Assembly: GCA_012103295.1 (NCBI GenBank)
Contig: WLXB01000002.1
Coordinates: 1 to 64,000, forward strand
DNA: 64,000 nt
Source: Alphaproteobacteria bacterium
Lineage (GTDB): Bacteria; Pseudomonadota; Alphaproteobacteria; Rhodospirillales; Rhodospirillaceae
Direction of reading: 5' to 3'
Below are positions 26,535 through 34,637 of the stretch, piece by piece (positions within the stretch are counted from its first letter, which is position 1; every line of letters begins with the position of its first letter). The translations under genes and the position numbers were made by a program. Below the pieces are notes generated by a model. That model had not been told where the DNA came from. It made no database searches and saw only the letters and a list, made by a program, of their open reading frames with translations.

Positions 26535-27964
26535 TCTGGCTTGGCTATGCAGTTCTAACCTTGATCGCCGTCACCGTTTTGGTTTGGCCGGTTGTTCGCA
26601 ATGCCAAGGCAACGGCACAAAGTACTGAGGCTGACCAAGCGGTCTATCGAGCCCAGCTGAACGAAGTCGAACGTGACCTGACGGCCGGGTTGTTGACAGA
26701 AACGGAAGCTGAGATTGCCCGCGTTGAAATAAAACGACGTCTCCTGGCAGCGGGTCGGAGGGCCAGTCTGACATCTGGAAAAGAGGCGCCGGCTGTCCGC
26801 ATGTTTGCCGTCACAGCAATCGCAATCACAGTTCCGTTCGGTGCTTTAGCCATTTACCTCTCAATTGGTACACCGGGACTGCCCGCCGCGGGTGTAGAGG
26901 ATCGCAGGGCTGAGGCGCTTGCTAACCCTGATATGGCTGACTTCGATGTCTTGATTGAGGATTTGGCGGATCGCCTACGCCAGGATCCCGATAGTACGGA
27001 GGGGTGGATATTGCTGGCGCGCAGCTATCGCCAGGTCAGTCGATTAGAGGATTCCGCCAATGCCTACAGGCGCGCCCTAGCAAGCGGCGCAAACGACGCA
27101 GACACCTACACCGAATTTGCAGACACGCTAACGGCTCTGAATAGCGGCACGGTAACACCCGAAGCTGCAGACATTTTTCGAGCGGTGTTGAGAAGTGACC
27201 GGGAAGAACCACGGTCGCGGTTTTATCTAGGACTGGCCGAAGCGCAAGCTGGGCAATCGGAAAATGCCATCGCTATTTGGCGCGACCTGACCTCCGGCGC
27301 ACCCGCAGATGCCCCCTGGCTCGCGATGGTCCGTGACCAAATGAGCAAAGTCGCCATGGCGGCGAACATTATGCCGATGACGGTGACGCCCCGTCATCCG
27401 TTAGCAGGAGTATCCGCCCCCTCACCAACAGCGGCAGCACCGACAGAAAACACAGCCATCCCGCAGGCCGATGAGGATGATTTCCGGCCAGACGTCAGTG
27501 CCTTGGCGGGACGGTTCTCAGGCGATGAACTTGCCATGATTCAAGAAATGGTTGGTGGGCTGGAAGCCCGACTTGAATTCGGACCTGAAGATTTTGATGG
27601 CTGGATGCAATTGGGTCGCTCCTACGGTGTTCTCGGTGCCACAGAAAAATCTGCTAACGCGTATCGGCAAGCTGCAGGACTCCGTGAAGATGCGATCGAG
27701 CCACGCGTTCTGTTGGCCGATCTATTGTTGAGAGCGGTTGAGCCAAACGAACCGATCCCAGGTGAAGTATCGAATTTGAGCGAAGAAATTCTCCTGCTCG
27801 ATAGCAGCAACCCGGATGGACTTTTTATTGCGGGCCTATCGGCCGCAAGCGCGGGGGACCTTGGTGTTGCAAGAGAGCGGTGGACGAGACTTCTCGACAG
27901 CCTTCCCGCCGGAGACTCAGCGCGCAGCGCTGTCCTGCAGAGATTAGAAGAACTCCCAGACTGA
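26531..27964 (+). CDS. ccmI: Cytochrome c maturation protein CcmI (CycH)
   Basis: A 477-aa protein with two N-terminal helices (about 1-20 and 90-115) enclosing a leucine-zipper-like cytoplasmic loop, then a periplasmic TPR domain that binds the apocytochrome C terminus. TPR-like repeats include EGWILLARSYRQVSRLEDSANAYRRAL at about 155-180 and GWMQLGRSYGVLGATEKSANAYRQAAG at about 357-383. A Pro/Ala-rich linker separates them. It overlaps ccmH by 4 bases (ATGA). Confidence 0.93.
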   Translation: MIWLGYAVLTLIAVTVLVWPVVRNAKATAQSTEADQAVYRAQLNEVERDLTAGLLTETEAEIARVEIKRRLLAAGRRASLTSGKEAPAVRMFAVTAIAITVPFGALAIYLSIGTPGLPAAGVEDRRAEALANPDMADFDVLIEDLADRLRQDPDSTEGWILLARSYRQVSRLEDSANAYRRALASGANDADTYTEFADTLTALNSGTVTPEAADIFRAVLRSDREEPRSRFYLGLAEAQAGQSENAIAIWRDLTSGAPADAPWLAMVRDQMSKVAMAANIMPMTVTPRHPLAGVSAPSPTAAAPTENTAIPQADEDDFRPDVSALAGRFSGDELAMIQEMVGGLEARLEFGPEDFDGWMQLGRSYGVLGATEKSANAYRQAAGLREDAIEPRVLLADLLLRAVEPNEPIPGEVSNLSEEILLLDSSNPDGLFIAGLSAASAGDLGVARERWTRLLDSLPAGDSARSAVLQRLEELPD

Positions 27965-28022
27965 AGGCGCTATAAGAACCTTAGGTACCCTCTTTCGCCG
28001 TCACCCAACCAAGGAACACGCG

Positions 28023-28628
28023 ATGACTCCGGCACTGGCTAAGCGACTCATTATCGGCGGCATGGTGGCGATCGGCACGCTCCTGATTCTTGCCATCTAT
28101 TTGCCAGCGTTCCGCCCCGACCCAAACAATACCGTTGAGGGATCGGCTGCGATTGGAGATGCCTTTACACTGACAGACCACACGGGAGCAGAGGTAACGG
28201 AACAGGTTCTGCTTGGTCGGTATAGTTTGATCTATTTCGGCTTTACCTATTGTCCTGACATCTGCCCGATGACGCTACAAACCGTAGCCGATGCGATTGA
28301 AATCCTACCGGGTCAAAAAGGAGAGTCTGTTCAACCTGTGTTCATAACGCTCGACCCCAAGCGCGACACAGTTGAAACAATATCCTCCTATGTCAGTAAC
28401 TTTCATTCAAGCATGGTTGGCCTTACGGGCACGCAAGATCAGGTTCAAAAAGCCGCAGATGCTTATCGGGTGTTTTTTCGTGAAGCGCCGATCGGTGACG
28501 ATGGAGATTACACAATCGACCATTCAGGGTTTCTCTATCTTATGAACCGAAGCGGCCGCTACATCGATCACTTTGGAAAAGATGTCACAATGGAAGACCT
28601 CAGTGCCCGCCTGAGAGAATTGCTTTGA
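28023..28628 (+). CDS. SCO1/SenC family copper chaperone
   Basis: A 201-aa membrane-anchored thioredoxin-fold protein that delivers copper to, or reduces, the CuA site of cytochrome c oxidase. An N-terminal helix ([20 protein letters not shown]) is followed by [16 protein letters not shown] with C77/C81, and the third copper ligand is His in [10 protein letters not shown] (about 167). It lies 58 bases after ccmI, so the cytochrome maturation theme continues. Confidence 0.95.
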   Translation: MTPALAKRLIIGGMVAIGTLLILAIYLPAFRPDPNNTVEGSAAIGDAFTLTDHTGAEVTEQVLLGRYSLIYFGFTYCPDICPMTLQTVADAIEILPGQKGESVQPVFITLDPKRDTVETISSYVSNFHSSMVGLTGTQDQVQKAADAYRVFFREAPIGDDGDYTIDHSGFLYLMNRSGRYIDHFGKDVTMEDLSARLRELL

Positions 28629-29086
28629 TGGCAGCTGAGAACACCAAAGAGGAAACACCCTTTTGGCGCACCAAAAAACTCAGTCAAATGTCGCGGCAGG
28701 AATGGGAAAGTCTATGTGACGGTTGCGGGAAATGCTGCCTGCATAAGCTTCAAGACGCCGATACAGATGAGATTTTTCCAACCAATGTCGCCTGTCGCCT
28801 CCTCGACCTAGAAACCTGTCGCTGCACAGATTATCCAAACCGGAAGGATAAGGTGCCAGATTGCGTTCAATTGTCCCCAAAAACAGCTGGCACTTTAAAC
28901 TGGCTTCCGTCGACTTGCGCATATCGCCTAGTCGCAAATGGCGGCGATCTACCGGACTGGCACCCGTTGGTCTCACGGGATTCTGAAACGGTACATGTGG
29001 CAGGCGTATCGGTGCGCGGGCGCGCAGTATCAGAAGTTGTTGCCGGCCCTCTCGGCTCTCACCTCATCGATTGGCCGGATATGTAG
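28628..29086 (+). CDS. YcgN family cysteine cluster protein (UPF0260)
   Basis: A 152-aa protein with several Cys clusters: [12 protein letters not shown] near 30, then [19 protein letters not shown] and CAYRL. The pattern is that of the YcgN/YkgJ cysteine-cluster family, which may bind Zn or Fe-S. The biochemical role is unknown. ATG 28628 overlaps the sco stop (TGATG), so it is translationally coupled; the TTG just upstream is less likely. Confidence 0.9.
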   Translation: MAAENTKEETPFWRTKKLSQMSRQEWESLCDGCGKCCLHKLQDADTDEIFPTNVACRLLDLETCRCTDYPNRKDKVPDCVQLSPKTAGTLNWLPSTCAYRLVANGGDLPDWHPLVSRDSETVHVAGVSVRGRAVSEVVAGPLGSHLIDWPDM

Positions 29087-29088
29087 TC

Positions 29089-29811
29089 ATGGCTAGCGGG
29101 TCAAAAGACGCTGAAACACTAATCCTGAACATCGACGACCGCGACCTCAGTGTACGCCTGTCTGAACACGCAAGAGCGCGGCGCGTAAGCCTTAGAGTTG
29201 ACTCGATAAACCGTTGTGTCGTTCTGGTTAAGCCAAAGCGCGTAAGCAAGCGGGCAGCCATCGCATTCGCGACGGATAAGGCGGATTGGATCGCAGACCG
29301 TCTGGCAGAAATGGTGCCGCCCATACCTTTTGCAGATGGCGTTGAAATCCCAATCCTTGGGGAGCCTTACGTCATTCGCCATTGCCCAGAGGCGCGACGC
29401 GGCGTTTGGCGGGAAGCCGATACCCTTAATGTTTCGGGAGCTGCGGACCACCTATCCCGTCGTGTCCATGACTGGTTTAAGGCTGAAGCGCGAAAAGTGG
29501 TTTCACCTATCGCCCATGGATACGCCGACGTCCTTGGAAAAACTGTTGTGTCTATATCGCTGCGAGACACACGATCCCGCTGGGGAAGTTGCTCAGCAGA
29601 CGGAAGATTGTCTTTTAGTTGGCGGCTTATGATGACGCCGGTCAATGTTTTGAACTACGTCGTCGCACACGAAGTATCACACTTATGCCATCTCAATCAC
29701 TCGGCACGGTTTTGGAGCACGGTCGATCAATTAATCGAAGACAGACGCACGCCGACAGCCTGGCTCAAAGAGCACGGCGGCGACGTGCACCGTTACGGCC
29801 TAAACGACTGA
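29089..29811 (+). CDS. YgjP/SprT-like HExxH metallopeptidase-type protein (M48 family DUF45)
   Basis: A 240-aa protein with the YgjP-type pattern: ARRVSLRVD near the start, DTRSRWGSCSADGRLSFSWRLMM in the middle, and YVVAHEVSHLCHLNHSARFW with the HExxH zinc site. YgjP-like proteins are predicted metal-dependent hydrolases; targets are unknown. ATG 29089 starts 2 bases after the YcgN stop. It ends 7 bases before the convergent SleB-type gene stop. Confidence 0.9.
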   Translation: MASGSKDAETLILNIDDRDLSVRLSEHARARRVSLRVDSINRCVVLVKPKRVSKRAAIAFATDKADWIADRLAEMVPPIPFADGVEIPILGEPYVIRHCPEARRGVWREADTLNVSGAADHLSRRVHDWFKAEARKVVSPIAHGYADVLGKTVVSISLRDTRSRWGSCSADGRLSFSWRLMMTPVNVLNYVVAHEVSHLCHLNHSARFWSTVDQLIEDRRTPTAWLKEHGGDVHRYGLND

Positions 29812-29818
29812 AAAACCC

Positions 29819-30484
29819 TTAGCGACTTGCGATCGCGGTTGGCCGCACTTCGAGAGATTCGACCCATTCGGCAAAACGATGTAGCGCTGGAACCATCGGA
29901 TCGAGTTTTTTTGCAGCCTTTGCATATCGACTGTTCTTGAGATCACGATAGAAGATATGACCACCGACAACGCCGGACACTTCAAGATTGTCAGCCCAAG
30001 GGGGATGCACGAAAGCGGCGTGATACCACAGCGCTCCACCGGTAGGATCAGCAATACCAGAATCCTGTTGCAAGACCGCGGCTGCCAGTTTTAATGAACG
30101 CAACCATGCAACGCTGTTGTAAGGCGTGTCGGGTCGGCCATCGCAGTACCACGAGAATTGGCAACGATGCATAACGCGCGCTTTGTTCTGCTGAATGACA
30201 TCGCAGATGTTCGTCGGATAACGACGATCCATCGCTCTGTTGATTACAACCTTGGCGACGGCCAAGCGGCCGGCCAGGCTTTCACCGCGCGCTTCGAAAT
30301 AGTCATTGAGCGCTAAGCATACGAACTCATTCTCAGACACGGTTAGACTATCTAGATCAACCATGAAGTCGTCAGGAATGTCGCCGGCATGAACCACCGC
30401 AGCCGGAACAAAAACCGCAGCCACAGCCGCGACGATATAACTTCGTAAAACGCGCATGGTCAGAGACATGGTCCTACTGATCAC
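29819..30484 (-). CDS. SleB-type cell wall hydrolase (secreted)
   Basis: A 221-aa protein with a signal peptide (SYIVAAVAAVFVPAAVVHAGD) and a hydrolase_2/SleB domain: LNDYFEARGESLAGRLAVAKVVINRAMDRRYP, CQFSWYCDG and GGALWYHA. The Glu in EARGE is the predicted catalytic residue for muramic-acid cleavage. The start is GTG 30484 with AAGGAG seven bases upstream, a strong site. It would act on peptidoglycan in the periplasm. Confidence 0.88.
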   Translation of the reverse strand: MISRTMSLTMRVLRSYIVAAVAAVFVPAAVVHAGDIPDDFMVDLDSLTVSENEFVCLALNDYFEARGESLAGRLAVAKVVINRAMDRRYPTNICDVIQQNKARVMHRCQFSWYCDGRPDTPYNSVAWLRSLKLAAAVLQQDSGIADPTGGALWYHAAFVHPPWADNLEVSGVVGGHIFYRDLKNSRYAKAAKKLDPMVPALHRFAEWVESLEVRPTAIASR

Positions 30485-30961
30485 GGGGTAACTCCTTCTA
30501 TGTCACATGTCGTGCAAAAGCGCCGGCCGACATGCCGCCTGTCTTCGTGTGCGTTACCCGTGTGATCGTGGCCTGGGTCGGACGTCGTTTTTTTATTTGT
30601 TAGACGCTGACTCTATAGGGGTCAGATTTAACGAAGTCCTAACTCAGTTTCACGGACGCGCTCCCTAAGTACCCGGCGCGCCGTTGATGCCGTATATGTA
30701 TGGTAATTCCCCGGATTCTCAACTTTTATTAAGTTGCTTTGTTTGGGCGATACCGTTCGAGAAGTTTCACAAAAATCTGTTTTTGAGTCATTTATGCTCA
30801 AGGTTTGAATCGGGGCGAAACGACCTCGAGGCTTGCGACCGAAATAGCCGATCTTTTTTCTTTTGAGTTCTTGGCGATTTGCATAGTGTCTGACCGTCAA
30901 GAACGGTCCCGTACAGGTATTAACTTGTATCCGGTTTATATCTGACGGCTGAAAGCTAAAA
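30485..30961. other. 477-base intergenic region between the SleB and MFS genes
   Basis: No gene supported. It holds the promoter and ribosome site of the SleB gene on the minus side, and the promoter region of the MFS gene on the plus side. A T-rich run follows 30588, and a weak ATCGG/CCGAT closed hairpin with TTTTTTCTTTT at 30809-30864 precedes the MFS start by about 100 bases. A minus-strand reading of 116 codons (30628-30978) overlaps the MFS start and has no recognisable features. Confidence 0.5.
30809..30864 (+). terminator. Weak candidate terminator or attenuator upstream of the MFS gene
   Basis: ATCGG (30809-30813) pairs with CCGAT (30848-30852), enclosing a CCTCGAGG palindrome, and is followed by TTTTTTCTTTT (30854-30864). 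There is no upstream gene on this strand to terminate, so it may attenuate the MFS transcript or end an unknown short RNA. The stem is only 5 bp with a long interior. Confidence 0.3.
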
Positions 30962-32185
30962 ATGACGGTGGAACTCAACCCTAAGGATATAAAGGTCAGC
31001 GTCCTTTTGACTCTTATGGTTGCCCTCGGGCCGCTTTCAACGGACCTCTACCTCCCTTCATTGCCGTCCCTAACTGAAACGCTCTCGACAACCGTCTCAC
31101 GCGTACAGGCAACAATGAGCGTTTTTATCGCCGGCTTCGCTTGCGCGACCATCATTTACGGACCGCTATCCGATCGCTTTGGCCGTCGGCCAGTCCTGCT
31201 CGGCGGCCTTACGGTTTTTGTTGTCGGTAGTCTCGGCTGCATGATCGCAGTAACGATTGAAGAGTTGATCGTCTGGCGTTTCGTCCAGGCCATCGGTGGC
31301 TGCGCCGGACCAGTACTGGTCCGCGCCGTTGTTCGCGATGTTTACGAGAAAGAAGAAGCGGCCCGGTTTCTTGCGTATATCGCGTCGGCTATGGCGCTCG
31401 CGCCCGCAGTCGCGCCTATGATCGGAGGATGGCTGCATGTCTTGTTTGGGTGGCGTAGTCATTTCGTCGCACTAACGTTGCTCGGCGTTTTGTTCATCTG
31501 GGCCGTGTGCATATTGCTGAGAGAAACGAATGTTAGCCGTGATCACACCGCAACGCAGACCCGTCAAATGGCTCGCAACTTTAGTCACATTCTAAAGCAA
31601 TCACAGTTCAGGGCGTTCTCCCTGACTCTTATGTTTTCCTATGGCGCATTGTTCAGCTTCATCTCAGTCGGTGCCTTTGTGGTGATCGGCGTTCTCGGCG
31701 TCGCGCCGGACCGGTTCGGTTATTTATTTTTCTTTGTCGCTATTGGATATGCCAGCGGTGGGCTCATCGCGGGCAAATTGGTCGGCCGCTTAGGTGTGTC
31801 AAATATGATCGGCATCGGCGTCGCCCTCGGGCTCACCGTCGGCATCTTGGGATTGGCTTTGAGCTTGAACGGAATTCAGACGATTGCTGCCGTTGTCATG
31901 CCAGTCGTAGGCGTGTTCTTTGCCTGTGGTTTTGTTTTACCGGCGGCGACGGCTGGCGCGCTCATGCCATTTCCGCAGATCGCCGGAACAGCGTCCTCTG
32001 CAATCAGCTTTTTACAAATGAGCGGTGGGGCCTTGATCGGCTTTCTCGCAGGCTATTTACACGATGGCACGACGCTACCTCTCTTCGCGGTGATTTTTGC
32101 CAGCTGGGCAGGCGCCGCACTGATCTACACCCACGCCCGCTGGACAGGCTCTATCCGCCCGTTAGCCGGCGCCACAGGCGCGTAA
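30962..32185 (+). CDS. Bcr/CflA family multidrug MFS transporter
   Basis: A 407-aa, 12-helix major facilitator of the Bcr/CflA drug-resistance group. The early segment LGPLSTDLYLPSLPSL is typical of this group (the acidic residue in helix 1 is a coupling residue), and motif A DRFGRRP is at about 72-78. RAVVRDVYEKEEAARFLAYI marks the helix 4-5 loop. ATG 30962 begins MTVEL. Its 3' end overlaps the convergent PBP1A gene by 35 bases. The substrate is unknown. Confidence 0.92.
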   Translation: MTVELNPKDIKVSVLLTLMVALGPLSTDLYLPSLPSLTETLSTTVSRVQATMSVFIAGFACATIIYGPLSDRFGRRPVLLGGLTVFVVGSLGCMIAVTIEELIVWRFVQAIGGCAGPVLVRAVVRDVYEKEEAARFLAYIASAMALAPAVAPMIGGWLHVLFGWRSHFVALTLLGVLFIWAVCILLRETNVSRDHTATQTRQMARNFSHILKQSQFRAFSLTLMFSYGALFSFISVGAFVVIGVLGVAPDRFGYLFFFVAIGYASGGLIAGKLVGRLGVSNMIGIGVALGLTVGILGLALSLNGIQTIAAVVMPVVGVFFACGFVLPAATAGALMPFPQIAGTASSAISFLQMSGGALIGFLAGYLHDGTTLPLFAVIFASWAGAALIYTHARWTGSIRPLAGATGA

Positions 32186-34055
32186 GCGGGTCGACTGGCT
32201 CGGGTGGCGTCCATCCCGCTAGCGCCGTGACGGGTGCGCCACGATGGGCCGCGAGCATGACATCGCGCCACACTTGGGCTGGTAAACCACCCCCTGTAAC
32301 ACCCTTCATGCCACGACCATCATCGTTGCCTACCCAGACACCAGCGACGAGATCAGAGGTGTATCCGACGAACCAGGCATCTCTGAAATCTTGACTGGTC
32401 CCCGTCTTGCCGGCTGAGGGCCGGTCCAGTTGGGCTGTCTTACCCGTTCCTTCTGTCATCGTTTTGGCAAGCATGCGGTTCATCATATCAATGTGCTCAG
32501 GCTCCGCAGCACGACCGAGTCCACCACCCTGACGCTGATAAAGAACGCGCCCGTCAGTGGTGACCACATCGAGGATTCCGTAGGGCACGATCGCGACACC
32601 GCCGTTGGCGAAAGGGGCATAGGCCGCCGTCAGTTCGATTAGACTGACTTCAGACGTTCCCAATGCGAGACCCAGATCGTTGGTCAGGGGGGTCGAAATT
32701 CCGACACGACGGGCCGTGCTGATGATTGCACGCGGCCCGGCCTTACGAGCGACGCGCACGGCAACAGTGTTGATCGAGCGGGCAAGGGCGTCTTCGACAG
32801 CGATGGGCCCTTCATAGGTGCCCGAGAAATTTTGTGGACGCCAGCCATCGATGTTGATCGGCGCGTCCTCGAGGGTGTCGGTCGGCGTTAGCCCCGCTTC
32901 AAGGCCGGACAAGAAAACAAAAGGCTTAAAGGCTGAACCCGGCTGACGACGCGCCTGAACCGCACGATTAAATTGACTGGACTGGTAATCACGTCCACCG
33001 ATCATCGCGCGCACGGCGCCTCCAGGAGAAAGAACAAGGACCGCACCTTGGTTCGCATCGCGTGTTTTGGATGCCTCCTTCAGAGCGGCAACAAGACGTC
33101 GCTCCGCTGCCGACTGCACAGATGGATCAAGGGTGGTGTGAACAATAAGATCGTCTTCAAGGGGACCGACCAGATCATCCAGGTTCGCCAATACCCAGTC
33201 GGCAAAGTATCGTCCACGACCAGAGGGACCCTTGCTAACCTTGACCTGCCCACCGCTCTTCGCAGTGTCAGCCTGAACGCTAGTTATGTAACCCGCGTCG
33301 ACCATGGCCTGAAGAACCACAGCGGTGCGGTTCCTGGCCGCTTCACTATCTGTCTTGGGGTTGTAGCGTGACGGCGCCTTCATCAAGCCGGCGATCATGG
33401 CCGACTGATAGACCGTCAAGGTCCGCGCGGTCCGCCCAAAATACGTCTGAGCCGCGGCCTCAACGCCGTAGGTACCCGCGCCTAGGTAAACCCGGTTGAG
33501 ATAGAGGGTGAGGATTTGATCTTTGGTGAATTTTTGTTCCAGCCATAGGGCAAGAAGTGCTTCACGAATTTTGCGGGCGATCGTGCGTTCTGGGGTGAGG
33601 AAAAGATTCTTGGCGACCTGCTGGGTGATCGTGCTGCCGCCTTGAACGACGGACCCAGCGCGCGCGTTGGCGAGCATGGCGCGGACAAAACCGCGCGGAT
33701 CGAGTCCGACATGGCTATAGAAACGCCGGTCCTCAATTGCCAGCACAGCAGCCGGCAAAGCCGGCGGCATGTCATCGACAGAAATCGCATCTCCGTAGAG
33801 AGCCCCGACACGGGCAATGTCTTCGCCTGTTGCATCACGAACAATGACAATCGGCTGACGCCGCGTGGAAGCCACCACATCGTCAACATCAGGCAGACCC
33901 AGCGCGAAGTATCCCAGCACCCCAGCGGCCAAGAGGATCAACCAGATGAGGGTCGATACGCCGTTGGACAGCCAGAACCACCACCCACGCCCTGGCTTCT
34001 CAGGCGCTGGTTTTTGGTCTTTGTTAACGTTTTTAGGTTGTTTTGACGGTGCCAT
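32151..34055 (-). CDS. PBP1A family bifunctional penicillin-binding protein
   Basis: A 634-aa class A PBP that polymerises and crosslinks peptidoglycan. A single N-terminal helix (STLIWLILLAAGVLGYFALG, about 34-53) is followed by the glycosyltransferase domain with catalytic Glu in AIEDRRFYSH (E108), then GGSTITQQVAKNLFL. The transpeptidase domain has SxxK in QPGSAFKPF (Ser about 373), the SxN motif ARSINTVA and KTGTS (about 550). A basic cytoplasmic tail (KQPKNVNKDQKPAP) precedes the helix. It is somewhat shorter than typical PBP1A (about 800 aa), so it is closer to PBP1C-like short forms or alphaproteobacterial PBP1A variants. Confidence 0.93.
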   Translation of the reverse strand: MAPSKQPKNVNKDQKPAPEKPGRGWWFWLSNGVSTLIWLILLAAGVLGYFALGLPDVDDVVASTRRQPIVIVRDATGEDIARVGALYGDAISVDDMPPALPAAVLAIEDRRFYSHVGLDPRGFVRAMLANARAGSVVQGGSTITQQVAKNLFLTPERTIARKIREALLALWLEQKFTKDQILTLYLNRVYLGAGTYGVEAAAQTYFGRTARTLTVYQSAMIAGLMKAPSRYNPKTDSEAARNRTAVVLQAMVDAGYITSVQADTAKSGGQVKVSKGPSGRGRYFADWVLANLDDLVGPLEDDLIVHTTLDPSVQSAAERRLVAALKEASKTRDANQGAVLVLSPGGAVRAMIGGRDYQSSQFNRAVQARRQPGSAFKPFVFLSGLEAGLTPTDTLEDAPINIDGWRPQNFSGTYEGPIAVEDALARSINTVAVRVARKAGPRAIISTARRVGISTPLTNDLGLALGTSEVSLIELTAAYAPFANGGVAIVPYGILDVVTTDGRVLYQRQGGGLGRAAEPEHIDMMNRMLAKTMTEGTGKTAQLDRPSAGKTGTSQDFRDAWFVGYTSDLVAGVWVGNDDGRGMKGVTGGGLPAQVWRDVMLAAHRGAPVTALAGWTPPEPVDPLTRLWRRLTGG

Positions 34056-34174
34056 ATTCCTCGCCGACCATGAATTTTGGTCAGGTACCTGTAAAAGTGT
34101 GGCATATCTAGGGTTAGTTAGACATTAACAGGATGACGTCGTCTAAAACCTAGCGTCATCATGAGGAGCGACCG

Positions 34175-34381
34175 GTGAAAACGACATCCGTCACAATCAA
34201 CATATCAGCAGAGCTAGAGAGCCGTTTGAAAGCTCTGGCAGAACGGATGGAAAAACCGGTGGAAGAGGTCTTGGCCCTCGCCCTAGCTGAGTACGCAGAC
34301 ACTTGGGAAGACCACCTGGATACGGTCGACGCGCTCAAAGAAGGTGATGACCGCGTACAAGTGGCGGTCAACGACCCCTAA
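34175..34381 (+). CDS. Ribbon-helix-helix (CopG-like) DNA-binding protein
   Basis: A 68-aa protein with the RHH fold: beta strand TTSVTINISAELESRLKALAERMEKP, then helix EEVLALALAEYADTWEDHLDT. The form resembles antitoxins or small repressors. The GTG 34175 start has an AGGAG site 7 bases upstream. No toxin gene follows: the next 256 bases carry no gene, so it is an orphan. It may autoregulate, or regulate a neighbour. Confidence 0.8.
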   Translation: MKTTSVTINISAELESRLKALAERMEKPVEEVLALALAEYADTWEDHLDTVDALKEGDDRVQVAVNDP

Positions 34382-34576
34382 CGCAACGGTCAACCGCAAC
34401 ACCCAAAGCGTTGTTTGTCTCGTTTAGCGAAGAACGAGCCCATGCACCACGGTGTTCTAAAAGCGTGCGCCTTTGTGCTCAGAGGCTTAGAAAATAATCA
34501 AACGAGTATGGGTCAACGAAAAGACGTAGCCCGCTGACTCGGTTTAGCTTTCACACGATCTAGAGTGGTTTAGCCA

Positions 34577-34610
34577 AAAGAAAACCGGCTGCACCCGAAG
34601 ATGCAGCCGG
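34577..34610 (-). terminator. Rho-independent terminator of the TonB receptor gene
   Basis: Minus-strand stem CCGGCTGCATC/GGTGCAGCCGG (one G-T pair) closes on a TTCG loop, at 34610-34585. It is followed by TTTTCTTTT (34584-34576). It lies 28-60 bases beyond the receptor stop at 34638. Confidence 0.9.
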
Positions 34611-34637
34611 CTAATCTTTGTTTATGTCGTAAGAGGT

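Noticed and set aside
30628..30978. Minus-strand reading of 116 codons
   Set aside because: No recognisable domain, overlaps the MFS start, and has no ribosome site.
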